From Allobosea sp. AAP35 (GTDB lineage: Bacteria > Pseudomonadota > Alphaproteobacteria > Rhizobiales > Beijerinckiaceae), in contig NZ_LJHQ01000020.1 in assembly GCF_001295925.1 (NCBI RefSeq), positions 1 through 64,000 of the forward strand: a DNA stretch of 64,000 nt, in the 5' to 3' direction. The notes below the pieces were generated by a model, which ran no database searches, had not been told where the DNA came from, and saw only the letters and a program-made list of their open reading frames with translations. Shown in pieces: positions 54,846-64,000 of this stretch; positions within the stretch are counted from its first letter, which is position 1, and every line of letters begins with the position of its first letter. Both the position numbers and the translations under genes were made by a program.

Positions 54846-57173
54846 TCACGCGACGTTGCGGTCTTTCGTCGGCATGAAATTCGCCAATGGTTCCGGCCTG
54901 CCGAAGAGATAGCCCTGCGCCCGCTGGGCACCGAGAAGCTGGACGGCGATGCGCTGCTGCTCGGTTTCAATGCCTTCGACCACGACATTCATCGCAAGCC
55001 GACGGGCGAGTTGGCAGACAGCTTCGATGATCGCCTTCGACGCTTCGCTTGAATGAACGGTGCGGGTAAAACTTTGGTCGATCTTCACCTGGGCGAAGGG
55101 GTAGGTCGAGAGATAGGCCAGCGACGAATACCCGGTGCCGAAATCGTCGAGCGCGAAGGTCACCCCCAGCGCCCGCAATTCGTCGATCACGGCGAGCGTC
55201 GTCTTGTTGTCCTCGATCAGCAAGGACTCGGTCACTTCGAGCGTCAGACGACGCGAATCGAGATTGGAGGTGATGAGGGCGTCCTTGACCGTCTCGACGA
55301 TACGGCGCGGCTCGCGGAACTGGCGCGGCGAGACATTGACCGAAACGCCGATCTCGCTGTCCCATATGGCGGCGTCCCGGCAGGCCTGCTGGATCGCCCA
55401 GTCGCCGATCATCGCGATCAGCCCCGACTGCTCCGCCACGGGGATGAAAAGCCCGGCCGACACCATTCCGCGTGTCGGATGTTGCCAGCGCATCAGGGCT
55501 TCCCGGGACAGGATCTTTCCGGTCTTCAGGTCGATGATCGGCTGATAATAGAGTTCCAGCGAGCCGTCCTCGCAGGCGCGGCGCAGATCGACTTCGAGCT
55601 CGTGGCGCTCGAGCATTTCCTCGGCCATCGCCGGATTGAAGAACATCAGCGTGTTGCGGCCGGCAGCTTTGGCTTTGTAGAGCGCGGTATCGGCATGTCG
55701 CAGCAGATCGGCCGGGGTTGCGCCATCGAATGGCGCCATCGCGATGCCGATGCTGGCCGTCACATAGACCGTCTTGTTGTCGAGAGTGAAGACCTTGGAC
55801 ATCGCATCGATCATGCGCTGGGCGATCATGGTGACGACGGCGTGGTTGGCGGCGGGCAGGATCAGCAGGAATTCGTCGCCGCCGAATCGAGCCAGCAGAT
55901 CGCTGTCGCGGATGGTGCCGCGAAGCCGGTTGGCGGTCTCGCTCAGCACGCGATCGCCGATATCATGGCCGAGGCTGTCATTGACCTGCTTGAAGCCGTC
56001 GAGATCGACATAAAGCAAGGCGAAGGGCTCGCCAGTGCGGTCCATCCGACTGAAGGTCTCGGCGATGTTGTTGTTGTATTCGAACCGGTTGGCGAGGCCG
56101 GTCAGTTCGTCGAAGCGCGCCATCTGCTCGATGCGCGCCTCCGTCGCCTTCCGCTCGGTGGCGTCCTCGGTCGACATCAACACGCCGCCTTCAGCCGCTG
56201 GCGCGAAAGTTACGATCAGGACCCGGCCGCTGCGCGTTTGGATCTCGCGGCTCGTCGTCTGCTGCGCCAGCTGGTTTTCGGCAAGTGCCTCTCTCAGATC
56301 GCGCAGCTGGTCCGCCCCTATGACCTGCCGCTCGACCAGGAAGCGCCCGATCGCGGTGATCGGCGTGCCCGGCAAGGCAAGTGTCTCGGGCAGCCCGTAC
56401 AGCGCCAGGTGCGGCGCGTTGCTCACGGCGAGCTTCAGATCGCGGTCGAACATCGCCAGCCCGTGGATCATGGTGTTGAGCGCGGCGTCAAGCGTGAGGT
56501 TTTGCGAATGCAGGGCCGAAGCCAGCGCTTTCGATTGCTTGGTCGCGTCGCTCAGCGCCAGCAGGTTGCGATGCAGCGAATTGGTGATGGCGATATTGGC
56601 TGCCACATACAGAAAAGCGAAATAGCCGATATACTGATAGTAGACATTGTGGGCCTGGATCAGCCCGAATGCCATCGGAATGCAGAAGATCAGCAACTGA
56701 ACCGCGACGAATTTCGGCCGGCCGGCATTGCGCGAGACATAGCCCGATGCGATCGCGATGGTTGACGCGACCGAGGTGATATGGGCTGCGGGATCGTCCG
56801 TATGCGTCAGCGCGGCATAGCAGCTATAGCCGAGGACGGCGCTGAAGGCAGTCGCGCCCAGGAAATAGTCACGGTCCCAGCGACGCGTTTCTTCGTAGCC
56901 TTCGTTTGAATGGTCGCTCCTGCGATACGAGACGAAGGTCAGCAGCCGTAGCGCGACGACGATCGTGGTGAGTACGGTGAGATCGAGAAAAAGCTCAAGC
57001 CCCGTCGAGATCCAGCATAGAAATGGCGTCAGGATGCCGGCGACGCCGCCTGGAATGATCGAGGCGGGCGACGAGAACAACGAACTGACCAGCAGCGCAT
57101 AGCCGGGCAGGTCGAAACCCTCGCCCCGATTGTGCGCCTTGGCGGTCCATAGTCGCTTGAGCCCGGCCGCCAT
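54846..57173 (-). CDS. Membrane PAS-GGDEF-EAL cyclic di-GMP enzyme
   Basis: 775 residues: five or six membrane helices (residues about 25-200), a PAS-like domain (about 225-340), GGDEF intact (FGGDEF at 430-435, with inhibitory site RDSD at 422-425) and EAL intact (REALMRW, EVTESL, LDDFGTGYSSL, KIDQSF, EGIE). Both synthesis and breakdown of c-di-GMP are possible. The ATG at 57173 follows GGAG. It lies downstream of the RpfF-like gene on the same strand, 134 bases away. Confidence 0.92.
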   Translation of the reverse strand: MAAGLKRLWTAKAHNRGEGFDLPGYALLVSSLFSSPASIIPGGVAGILTPFLCWISTGLELFLDLTVLTTIVVALRLLTFVSYRRSDHSNEGYEETRRWDRDYFLGATAFSAVLGYSCYAALTHTDDPAAHITSVASTIAIASGYVSRNAGRPKFVAVQLLIFCIPMAFGLIQAHNVYYQYIGYFAFLYVAANIAITNSLHRNLLALSDATKQSKALASALHSQNLTLDAALNTMIHGLAMFDRDLKLAVSNAPHLALYGLPETLALPGTPITAIGRFLVERQVIGADQLRDLREALAENQLAQQTTSREIQTRSGRVLIVTFAPAAEGGVLMSTEDATERKATEARIEQMARFDELTGLANRFEYNNNIAETFSRMDRTGEPFALLYVDLDGFKQVNDSLGHDIGDRVLSETANRLRGTIRDSDLLARFGGDEFLLILPAANHAVVTMIAQRMIDAMSKVFTLDNKTVYVTASIGIAMAPFDGATPADLLRHADTALYKAKAAGRNTLMFFNPAMAEEMLERHELEVDLRRACEDGSLELYYQPIIDLKTGKILSREALMRWQHPTRGMVSAGLFIPVAEQSGLIAMIGDWAIQQACRDAAIWDSEIGVSVNVSPRQFREPRRIVETVKDALITSNLDSRRLTLEVTESLLIEDNKTTLAVIDELRALGVTFALDDFGTGYSSLAYLSTYPFAQVKIDQSFTRTVHSSEASKAIIEAVCQLARRLAMNVVVEGIETEQQRIAVQLLGAQRAQGYLFGRPEPLANFMPTKDRNVA

Positions 57174-57220
57174 TCCACTCCACCCTTGCGGCCGGAAGCG
57201 ATTGCCCCGTGCATCCGCAA

Positions 57221-57238
57221 TTCCTGACACGTCAGGAA
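57221..57238. promoter_or_regulatory. Perfect palindrome between the RpfF-like and GGDEF-EAL genes
   Basis: TTCCTGAC-AC-GTCAGGAA: eight-base arms with two-base spacer, 48 bases upstream of the GGDEF-EAL start. Size and position suit an operator for a dimeric regulator; a short hairpin is the alternative. Confidence 0.6.
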
Positions 57239-57307
57239 CTTAATGTGAGAGAGGTAAATGTTTGGTGTTGTTGGGGCCTTAAGACTCGTCAGCTCAACCT
57301 TATTGTT

Positions 57308-58264
57308 TCAGACGCTCAAAGCGAGAGCCGCCGCGGCAGGCCGCTGATACATCCGCGCCAGCATGCGATCCTGGGTCTGCGCGATCCGCTGCAGTTTGGA
57401 TATCGCGCTGGGGGTCAGCCTCAGCATGCAGTCTGTCCAGATCTGGCCGAGATGGCCGAGCTCGTCTTGGAGGTCGCCGGCACGGCGGTTGAAGGCCGAA
57501 AACAGCGCGGTCTTGGCGGAATGCACCGGTAGCGAATCATGGGCATATTTGCGGATCCAGGCCTCGCCTGTGCCCGTCGGGACGACCGCCTCCAGGCCGC
57601 CGGCCGCCATGAATTCGTGCGCGCTCATTTCCTCGCCCGAAAGCAGCATCTGCTCGGCGGCGCGTGCGCCCATCCGCCGCGAGAGGATCGCGACCGCCGT
57701 GATCGGGAAGTGATTGAACTTGATTTCGGGGTAGACGAAGGAGGCCTGCTCCTCGGCGATCATGATGTTGCATGAGCGAGGCGCATCGATTCCTCCGCCG
57801 ATTGCCTTGGCATGGATCGTCGAAAGCGTCACGACCAGCCCGTTGAGCCCGCTGGCGTTCATCACCGCCCCGGCGCTCGACAGCCGGGCATATTCGGCCA
57901 GCGCCGCGCGATCGTTCCTGGCAAGGCAGTCGAGATAGAAATCCAGATCGCCGCCGAGCGTGAAGAACGGGCCGACCCCACGGAACGCCAGGAAACGCAC
58001 CGGTGCGCGATGGTACTGGTCCGGGGCACCCCATAAGGCGACGATCGCGGTCTGGATTTTGACGAGGCTGTCGAGCAACTGCAGCGTGAAGACCGGCTTC
58101 AATTCGGGACGAATCGTCACCCAGAGCGTCTTGATTTCGGGCTCATAGGCCAGCTGCGTCTCCGGCAGGAACCCGGCTCTGTGACGGATCGTGTCGATGA
58201 CTTCGCAGCTGTCGAGCACGGCTGCGGGACTGGCGTTGGTAACCGAAGCGAATGACTGAAACAT
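57308..58264 (-). CDS. RpfF-like crotonase (putative diffusible signal factor synthase)
   Basis: 318 residues of the crotonase fold, closest in pattern to RpfF enzymes that make cis-2-unsaturated fatty acid signals: FFTLGGDLDFYLDCL, AKAIGGGIDAPRSCNIMIAEEQASFVYPEIKFNHFPITA, and SGEEMSAHEFMAAGGLEAVV. Of the two catalytic glutamates of RpfF, the second is kept (Glu180, YPEIKFN). The first is Asp160 (GGGID) at the expected distance of 20 residues. Activity is thus plausible but not certain. Adjacent to a c-di-GMP enzyme, as in Burkholderia. A general enoyl-CoA hydratase-like role is the alternative. Confidence 0.75.
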   Translation of the reverse strand: MFQSFASVTNASPAAVLDSCEVIDTIRHRAGFLPETQLAYEPEIKTLWVTIRPELKPVFTLQLLDSLVKIQTAIVALWGAPDQYHRAPVRFLAFRGVGPFFTLGGDLDFYLDCLARNDRAALAEYARLSSAGAVMNASGLNGLVVTLSTIHAKAIGGGIDAPRSCNIMIAEEQASFVYPEIKFNHFPITAVAILSRRMGARAAEQMLLSGEEMSAHEFMAAGGLEAVVPTGTGEAWIRKYAHDSLPVHSAKTALFSAFNRRAGDLQDELGHLGQIWTDCMLRLTPSAISKLQRIAQTQDRMLARMYQRPAAAALALSV

Positions 58265-58557
58265 GCCGCTGATCCCGTGTTGCCGCGCATCGAGAGCGAT
58301 GGGAACAGGGTAGGCGAAGTTAACAAACTGTAAACGAGAACTCCTTGAAATGGTTAATATCGTTAATCTTTATTCCCTAACGTCACGCTACGGTCTTGAG
58401 CGGTGATCCGCCATGGGGCGCCGTCGGAGACCAGGCATCGGCCCTGCAAACGACGCGCCGCCTGCCCCGCGCTTGTCGAAATCTGCGCATGCGGCTAACC
58501 ATGCGCCGCGATTTCGCCGCGATGAAAGCGTTGAACCCCCGGTACCGAGTTGATGCC
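58265..58557. other. Intergenic region with GTTAAT repeats
   Basis: About 290 bases. AT-rich 58315-58375 holds two close GTTAAT copies (58353-58358, 58362-58367) just upstream of the RpfF-like gene's leader. Promoters for both directions are expected here; no other gene supported. Confidence 0.4.
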
Positions 58558-58722
58558 GTGAACCGTCAGACCATCATCGACGACGAGAAGAGGGCCCGCC
58601 TTGCCGCGGCCCTTCGGGAGAACCTGAAGCGCCGCAAGGCGCAGGCCCGGGCTCGTCGCGTGGAGGAGGGGCCTGCGCAGGACGAGGCACCGCTAGCCCA
58701 GGCCGGGCCCGACCGGTCCTGA
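58558..58722 (+). CDS. Small basic protein upstream of murA
   Basis: 54 residues starting with GTG: NRQTIIDDEKRARLAAALRENLKRRKAQARAR, then an acidic tail. A small protein with the LxxNLKRRKAQ core is conserved upstream of murA in Hyphomicrobiales. Function unknown. An in-frame extension upstream is open but unlikely. Confidence 0.65.
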   Translation: MNRQTIIDDEKRARLAAALRENLKRRKAQARARRVEEGPAQDEAPLAQAGPDRS

Positions 58723-58778
58723 CCGAAATTTTCCAAGCGCCGCCAGCATCCAGCCGGCAGGCTTAGCAGGACCTGACG

Positions 58779-60068
58779 ATGGACAAGATCCGCATCACCG
58801 GCGGCCAGCGCCTCAATGGCGCCATTCCGATCTCGGGCGCGAAGAACGCCGCCTTGCCGCTGATGATCGCAAGCCTGCTTACCGACGAGACGTTGACGCT
58901 GGCGAATGTGCCGCGCCTGTCCGATGTCAGCGCGCTGTCTCGCATCCTGTCCAACCAGGGCGTCGACAGAACCGTCGCAGGCAAGCGTGTCGGCCAGTCA
59001 GCCGAGACCGGCCAGACCATCTCCCTGACGGCCCGCCAGATCGTCGATACCTGCGCGCCCTACGAACTCGTCTCGACGATGCGCGCCAGCTTCTGGGTGA
59101 TCGCGCCGATCCTCGCCCGCATGGGCGAGGCCAAGGTCTCGCTGCCAGGTGGCTGTGCGATCGGGACCCGTCCGGTCGATCTGCTACTGATGGCGCTGGA
59201 GAAGCTTGGCGCCGAGATCGAGATCGAGAACGGTTATGCGCTGGCGCGTGCGCCGAAAGGGCTCAAGGGCGCCGAGATTGTGTTCCCAAAAGTCACGGTC
59301 GGCGGCACCCATACCGCCCTGATGGCGGCCGTCCTGGCGCAGGGCACGACCGTGATCGAGAACGCGGCGCGCGAACCCGAGGTGGTCGATTTGGCCGCCT
59401 GCCTGATCAAGATGGGTGCGAAGATCGAGGGCGCCGGCACCCGCCGGATCGTCGTCACCGGCGTGGCGCGCCTCAGCGGCGCCCATCATGCCGTGCTGCC
59501 GGACCGGATCGAGACCGGGACCTACGCCATGGCGGTGGCGATGACGGGCGGCGACGTCTTGCTGGAAGGCGCGCGCGCCGACCTGCTGCAGTCGGCGCTC
59601 GACGTGCTGGTCAAGGCCGGAGTCGAGGTCAGCAGCACCAATGAGGGCATCCGTGTGCGCCGCAACGGCCAGGCGCTTGAATCGGTCGATGTCGATACCG
59701 ACCCCTTCCCCGGATTTCCAACCGATCTCCAGGCTCAGTTCATGGCCCTCATGACCAGGGCCAAGGGCACGTCCCGGATTCGCGAGACCATTTTCGAAAA
59801 CCGCTTCATGCATGTGCAGGAGCTGGCGCGTCTCGGCGCGAAGATCCGGCTCGAAGGCGATGCGGCCCATGTCGAGGGGGTTGCCAAGCTGACCGGTGCC
59901 CCGGTGATGGCCACCGATCTGCGCGCCTCGGTCTCGCTCGTCATCGCCGGGCTTGCCGCCGAAGGCGAAACCACGATCAACCGCGTCTATCATCTGGATC
60001 GCGGTTTCGAGGCGTTGGAGGCGAAGCTCACGCGGTGCGGTGCGCAGGTCGAGCGCATCACCGGTTGA
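58779..60068 (+). CDS. murA: UDP-N-acetylglucosamine 1-carboxyvinyltransferase
   Basis: 429 residues, the normal length. First committed step of peptidoglycan synthesis. [34 protein letters not shown] at the start, [33 protein letters not shown] with the active-site loop cysteine (GGCAIG, fosfomycin target), and [19 protein letters not shown] near the end. First of a conserved operon. Confidence 0.97.
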   Translation: MDKIRITGGQRLNGAIPISGAKNAALPLMIASLLTDETLTLANVPRLSDVSALSRILSNQGVDRTVAGKRVGQSAETGQTISLTARQIVDTCAPYELVSTMRASFWVIAPILARMGEAKVSLPGGCAIGTRPVDLLLMALEKLGAEIEIENGYALARAPKGLKGAEIVFPKVTVGGTHTALMAAVLAQGTTVIENAAREPEVVDLAACLIKMGAKIEGAGTRRIVVTGVARLSGAHHAVLPDRIETGTYAMAVAMTGGDVLLEGARADLLQSALDVLVKAGVEVSSTNEGIRVRRNGQALESVDVDTDPFPGFPTDLQAQFMALMTRAKGTSRIRETIFENRFMHVQELARLGAKIRLEGDAAHVEGVAKLTGAPVMATDLRASVSLVIAGLAAEGETTINRVYHLDRGFEALEAKLTRCGAQVERITG

Positions 60069-60099
60069 CGTTCGGGGGCGGCACGGCCAGAACACCCCC

Positions 60100-60546
60100 A
60101 TGTCGGATGATGCCGCAGACCCACTCAAGCTCGTCGCGCTCGACGCCGACGATCTTGCGATCGTTTCAGCCCATCTCCAGGACGCGGTCCTGAAAGTGGC
60201 CGATATCGTCTGGCTGCAGGCGGAGAAGCGGTTTGCCCTCGCCTCCCGCCGCTTTGATTGGGAAGGCGTGGCGCTGGGCCAGCGCCGTCGCCGCCTGACC
60301 GCGCTGCATTTCGACCGGGTTCTCGGCGTGCGCAGCACCGGCATCGACAAGGCGACGCCGGACCAGGTTTTGAGCCTGCTGGCAATCGGTTTCACCGAGC
60401 GCGACTGCCCCGCCGGAGACGTGACCCTGCATTTTTCCGACGGCGCCGCGATCCAGCTCTCGGTCGAATGCATCGAGGCTCAGATGAAGGATCTCGGTCC
60501 GGTCTGGGAGGCGATTGCCACGCCCGGGCACCCTGACGCCCCCTGA
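60100..60546 (+). CDS. DUF2948 family protein
   Basis: 148 residues: LKLVALDADDLAIVSAHLQDAVLKVADIVWLQAEKRFAL, FDWE, RRRLTALHFDRVLGVRSTGID, and ECIEAQMKDLGPVW at the end. Regularly found between murA and hisD in alphaproteobacteria. Function unknown. Confidence 0.9.
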   Translation: MSDDAADPLKLVALDADDLAIVSAHLQDAVLKVADIVWLQAEKRFALASRRFDWEGVALGQRRRRLTALHFDRVLGVRSTGIDKATPDQVLSLLAIGFTERDCPAGDVTLHFSDGAAIQLSVECIEAQMKDLGPVWEAIATPGHPDAP

Positions 60547-60587
60547 GCCGAATCTCACGACATCAAGCGGAAAACCAAGGAACAGCG

Positions 60588-61880
<1,293 letters not shown>

Positions 61881-61932
61881 AGGCGAAACCCTTCGGAGCG
61901 GCAACTCGCCGCGACCAGAGACCGGAGGAGCG

Positions 61933-62421
61933 ATGCCCCAGGCCGAACCATCCGCGAAGCAGTGCCTCGTCGGCGTCACGCTCGACCCGTCCTCGCTGGG
62001 CGGGGGCTCCGCCGATCAGGAGCATGAACGCGCGATCGCGATCTACGATCTGATCGAGCGCAACCGCTTCGTCCTGCCGGGCCATGATGGCGGGCCCTAT
62101 CTCGCTCGCCTCGCCATGGTCGAGCGCCGGCTGGTCTTCGAGATCAAGCAGGCGGATGGGTCGCCGGTCATTACCCACCATCTTTCGCTCACGCCGTTTC
62201 GCCGCATCGTCAAGGATTACGCGATGGTCTGCGAGAGCTACTATGCCGCCATCCGCACCGCGACACCCTCGCAGATCGAGGCGATCGACATGGGCCGGCG
62301 CGGGCTGCACGACGAGGCAGCGACCATCCTGGTCGAACGTCTCGCCAGCAAGGTCGAGATCGATTTCGAGACGGCCCGGCGGCTGTTCACCCTGATCTAT
62401 GCGCTGCACTGGAAAGGCTGA
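61933..62421 (+). CDS. UPF0262 family protein
   Basis: 162 residues: [77 protein letters not shown] and [14 protein letters not shown] conserved alphaproteobacterial family placed after hisD. Function unknown. Confidence 0.93.
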   Translation: MPQAEPSAKQCLVGVTLDPSSLGGGSADQEHERAIAIYDLIERNRFVLPGHDGGPYLARLAMVERRLVFEIKQADGSPVITHHLSLTPFRRIVKDYAMVCESYYAAIRTATPSQIEAIDMGRRGLHDEAATILVERLASKVEIDFETARRLFTLIYALHWKG

Positions 62422-62425
62422 GTTC

Positions 62426-62872
62426 TTGGAGCAGCCTGCCTCGCGCAAGGTCCAGAGCGTGCTCTTCATGTGCGCGCAGAACGCCGTGCGTTCGCCGATG
62501 GCCGAGGCGATGGCAAAGCATTTCTTCGGCAGATCGGTCTATGTCCAATCCGCCGGGGCCCGGCGCGGCGAGGTCGATGCCTTCGCGCTCGCGGTCCTCG
62601 ACGAGATCGGCATCGACGCCCACAAGCACAAGCCGAAATCGATCGAGGATCTCGAGGAGTGGGAGGGCCTGAATTTCGACCTGATCGTCTCGCTGTCGCC
62701 GGAAGCCCATCACAAGGCGCTCGACCTGACCCGCACGGTGGCAGCCGAGGTCGAATACTGGCCGACAGTCGACCCCACCGCCGTGCAGGGTTCGCGCGAC
62801 CGGGTGCTGGATGCCTACCGCGAGGTGCGCGACGGGCTGATGCGACGGATCAAGGCACGGCTGACTGTCTAA
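62426..62872 (+). CDS. Low-molecular-weight protein tyrosine phosphatase/arsenate reductase-like protein
   Basis: 148 residues. The P-loop is FMCAQNAVRSPMAEA (C-x5-R-S) and the general acid lies in YWPTVDPTAV. It belongs to the LMW phosphatase family that follows UPF0262 in Hyphomicrobiales. The TTG at 62426 is preceded by GAAAGG; an in-frame ATG at 62399 would overlap the previous gene by 23 bases. Confidence 0.88.
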   Translation: MEQPASRKVQSVLFMCAQNAVRSPMAEAMAKHFFGRSVYVQSAGARRGEVDAFALAVLDEIGIDAHKHKPKSIEDLEEWEGLNFDLIVSLSPEAHHKALDLTRTVAAEVEYWPTVDPTAVQGSRDRVLDAYREVRDGLMRRIKARLTV

Positions 62873-63244
62873 GCGGGCTGCGTGGTCATGCGCGACAAGA
62901 TGTCGCGATCGTCGGTCCCGGGAAATGCCGTGAATCCGAGCTCAATCATGGGTTGCCGACGCGGGCATGCGCCTGCACAGACAAAATTCGAGCGTTCTCG
63001 GCCCTTGCGGGTGCGCAGGCGGTGCGTCGGTCGTCAGCACAAGAGGACACGGCCTCGCCTCCCAACGGCCGCAGCCGGCGCATTGCAATTCAGCGTTGCC
63101 GCGCGATCTGCCGTGCCCGAAGTCTGACCTATCGTCGCACCGACAGCGAAGGCGACGTCGCAAGCAAACATTTAACCGCAGTCCGCTTGATTGGTCAGCG
63201 TCTGCAGGGGGGCTTGTGGGCATTCGTCTAGCTTCAGGCCATTC
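62873..63244. other. Intergenic region, about 370 bases, no gene supported
   Basis: Open frames here lack motifs and convincing starts. In many relatives infA and maf follow at this point; I see no trace of infA in the window. No hairpin or repeat noted. Confidence 0.4.
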
Positions 63245-63622
63245 ATGTCATCGACAACGCTAAGCAGCCCCTTGCATCGTAGACCTGTGTCGAAACGCGC
63301 CTGCGTGGGGCTTGCCCTGATCGGTATCGGCAGCACGGCCTTTGCCCTCGCGGCCCTGCCAGGCAGCCGCGCGCAGGCCGCCGGCGCGCCCGTGGCGATC
63401 GTCTTTCCGCCTTGGATCGCGGCCGAGGAAGCGGTGGCGCGCACACTGTCCGCCGGCCATCTCGTCCTGCGTTCCGGCCGCCTGGCGTCCATCGTCATCG
63501 CCGCGCCGACACCGTCGGAAGAGCGACCCGCCGGCAGGCCCGCAGGCGCGCTGATGCTGGTGGCGCTCGTCGGGCTGGCGGGCTGCCTGGATGCCCTCGC
63601 GATCGACAGGGCCGCCTCATGA
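63245..63622 (+). CDS. Small exported or membrane protein of unknown function
   Basis: 125 residues with a basic N-terminus, a hydrophobic segment (CVGLALIGIGSTAFALAAL), a non-polar periplasmic part (APVAIVFPPWIAAEEAVA) and a C-terminal helix (GALMLVALVGLAGCLDAL). The stop overlaps the next start (ATGA), so the two proteins likely act together. A GTG start at 63287 is possible. Confidence 0.6.
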   Translation: MSSTTLSSPLHRRPVSKRACVGLALIGIGSTAFALAALPGSRAQAAGAPVAIVFPPWIAAEEAVARTLSAGHLVLRSGRLASIVIAAPTPSEERPAGRPAGALMLVALVGLAGCLDALAIDRAAS

Positions 63623-64000
63623 TCTGGACCCTCGATGTCGTTCGCCAGCGCGTCGCCTGCGTCCTGCTGGGCCTGGCCTTCCTGCATGTGCCGCTCATCG
63701 CCCTGATCGGCTGGCTGCGCGGCGAAGATATACTGGTCCCTGCCGCGCTCGCCTTCTTCATGGCGGCGGGTGCGCTGCTTCTGTTCGTCGGCCGCGGCGC
63801 TGCGTCCATCACCCAACTCGTGATGGCAATGGTTCTCATCGGCCAGGTCTCGATCATGGTCTTCAGCCTGGCCGGCCATCCCTGGCAGCCGGACATGCAC
63901 ATGTACTACTTCGCGGTGCTGGCGCTGCTCGCCGGCTTCTGTGACTGGCGCCCGATCGTGATGGGGGCCGCCCTGACGGCAGCCCATCACCTCGTCTTGC
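63619..64000 (+). CDS. N-terminal membrane part of a sensory receptor, cut by window end
   Basis: The first 127 codons are visible: four membrane helices, with GHPWQPDMHMYYFAVLALLAGFCDWRPIVMGAALTAAHHLV. This pattern is the membrane sensor region of certain methyl-accepting chemotaxis proteins and diguanylate cyclases. The output domain lies beyond the window, so the type remains open; a chemoreceptor is my first choice. Confidence 0.7.
   Translation, partial: MIWTLDVVRQRVACVLLGLAFLHVPLIALIGWLRGEDILVPAALAFFMAAGALLLFVGRGAASITQLVMAMVLIGQVSIMVFSLAGHPWQPDMHMYYFAVLALLAGFCDWRPIVMGAALTAAHHLVL

Overview
The window is GC-rich chromosomal DNA from an alphaproteobacterium, most likely of the order Hyphomicrobiales. 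The gene content resembles Bosea and relatives, but the genus is a guess. The order murA-DUF2948-hisD-UPF0262-phosphatase, the pair DUF952-pyrD and the codon usage support the order-level call. No CRISPR array, insertion sequence or prophage block was seen.

Layout. 1-6.1 kb: decayed material (histidine kinase remnant, frameshifted molybdenum hydroxylase gene) around an aldehyde dehydrogenase/ThDP-enzyme operon and a secreted catalase-like protein. 6.6-13.5 kb: a complete eight-gene Nit1C (MSMEG_0565-0572/Nit6803 nitrilase) operon with a sigma-54 promoter candidate, divergent from a MocR regulator. 15.2-17.6 kb: a GAF-EAL phosphodiesterase and an orphan Bug-type binding protein. 18-25.3 kb: an NHLM-type peptide/protein export system (membrane fusion protein, C39 peptidase-ABC exporter, second ABC exporter) followed by a 410-residue Gly/Ala-rich protein. 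That protein has a textbook double-glycine leader, tandem 11-residue repeats and a cationic C-terminus. 25.3-32.3 kb: FAD oxidase, a sensor-like MFS fusion, an ABC_sub_bind protein and an ATP-grasp ligase, possibly linked to the exporter. 32.3-35 kb: 5-oxoprolinase genes pxpCBA, then tRNA-Thr(GGU).

35.6-44.6 kb: all four ligase-associated DNA repair genes (PdeM phosphoesterase, Lhr-like helicase, beta-CASP exonuclease, ATP-dependent ligase), interleaved with a Zur-type zinT, a TPR methyltransferase and a GDSL hydrolase. 44.6-49.4 kb: small membrane proteins, an SSS symporter with its DUF4212 subunit and a LuxR-type response regulator. 49.4-54.6 kb: pyrD, DUF952, an S24 repressor, a histidine kinase and an FAD oxidoreductase lacking its redox cysteines. 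54.8-58.3 kb: an RpfF-like crotonase beside a membrane PAS-GGDEF-EAL protein, with a perfect palindrome between them. 58.5-64 kb: murA, hisD and partners, then the start of a membrane receptor cut by the window edge.

The best candidate for an undescribed system is the NHLM-type exporter with its large repeat-containing double-glycine substrate (17.9-25.3 kb). The Nit1C operon is a known conserved cluster of unresolved chemistry; what is new here is the promoter reading and the radical SAM/GNAT parallel with Elp3.
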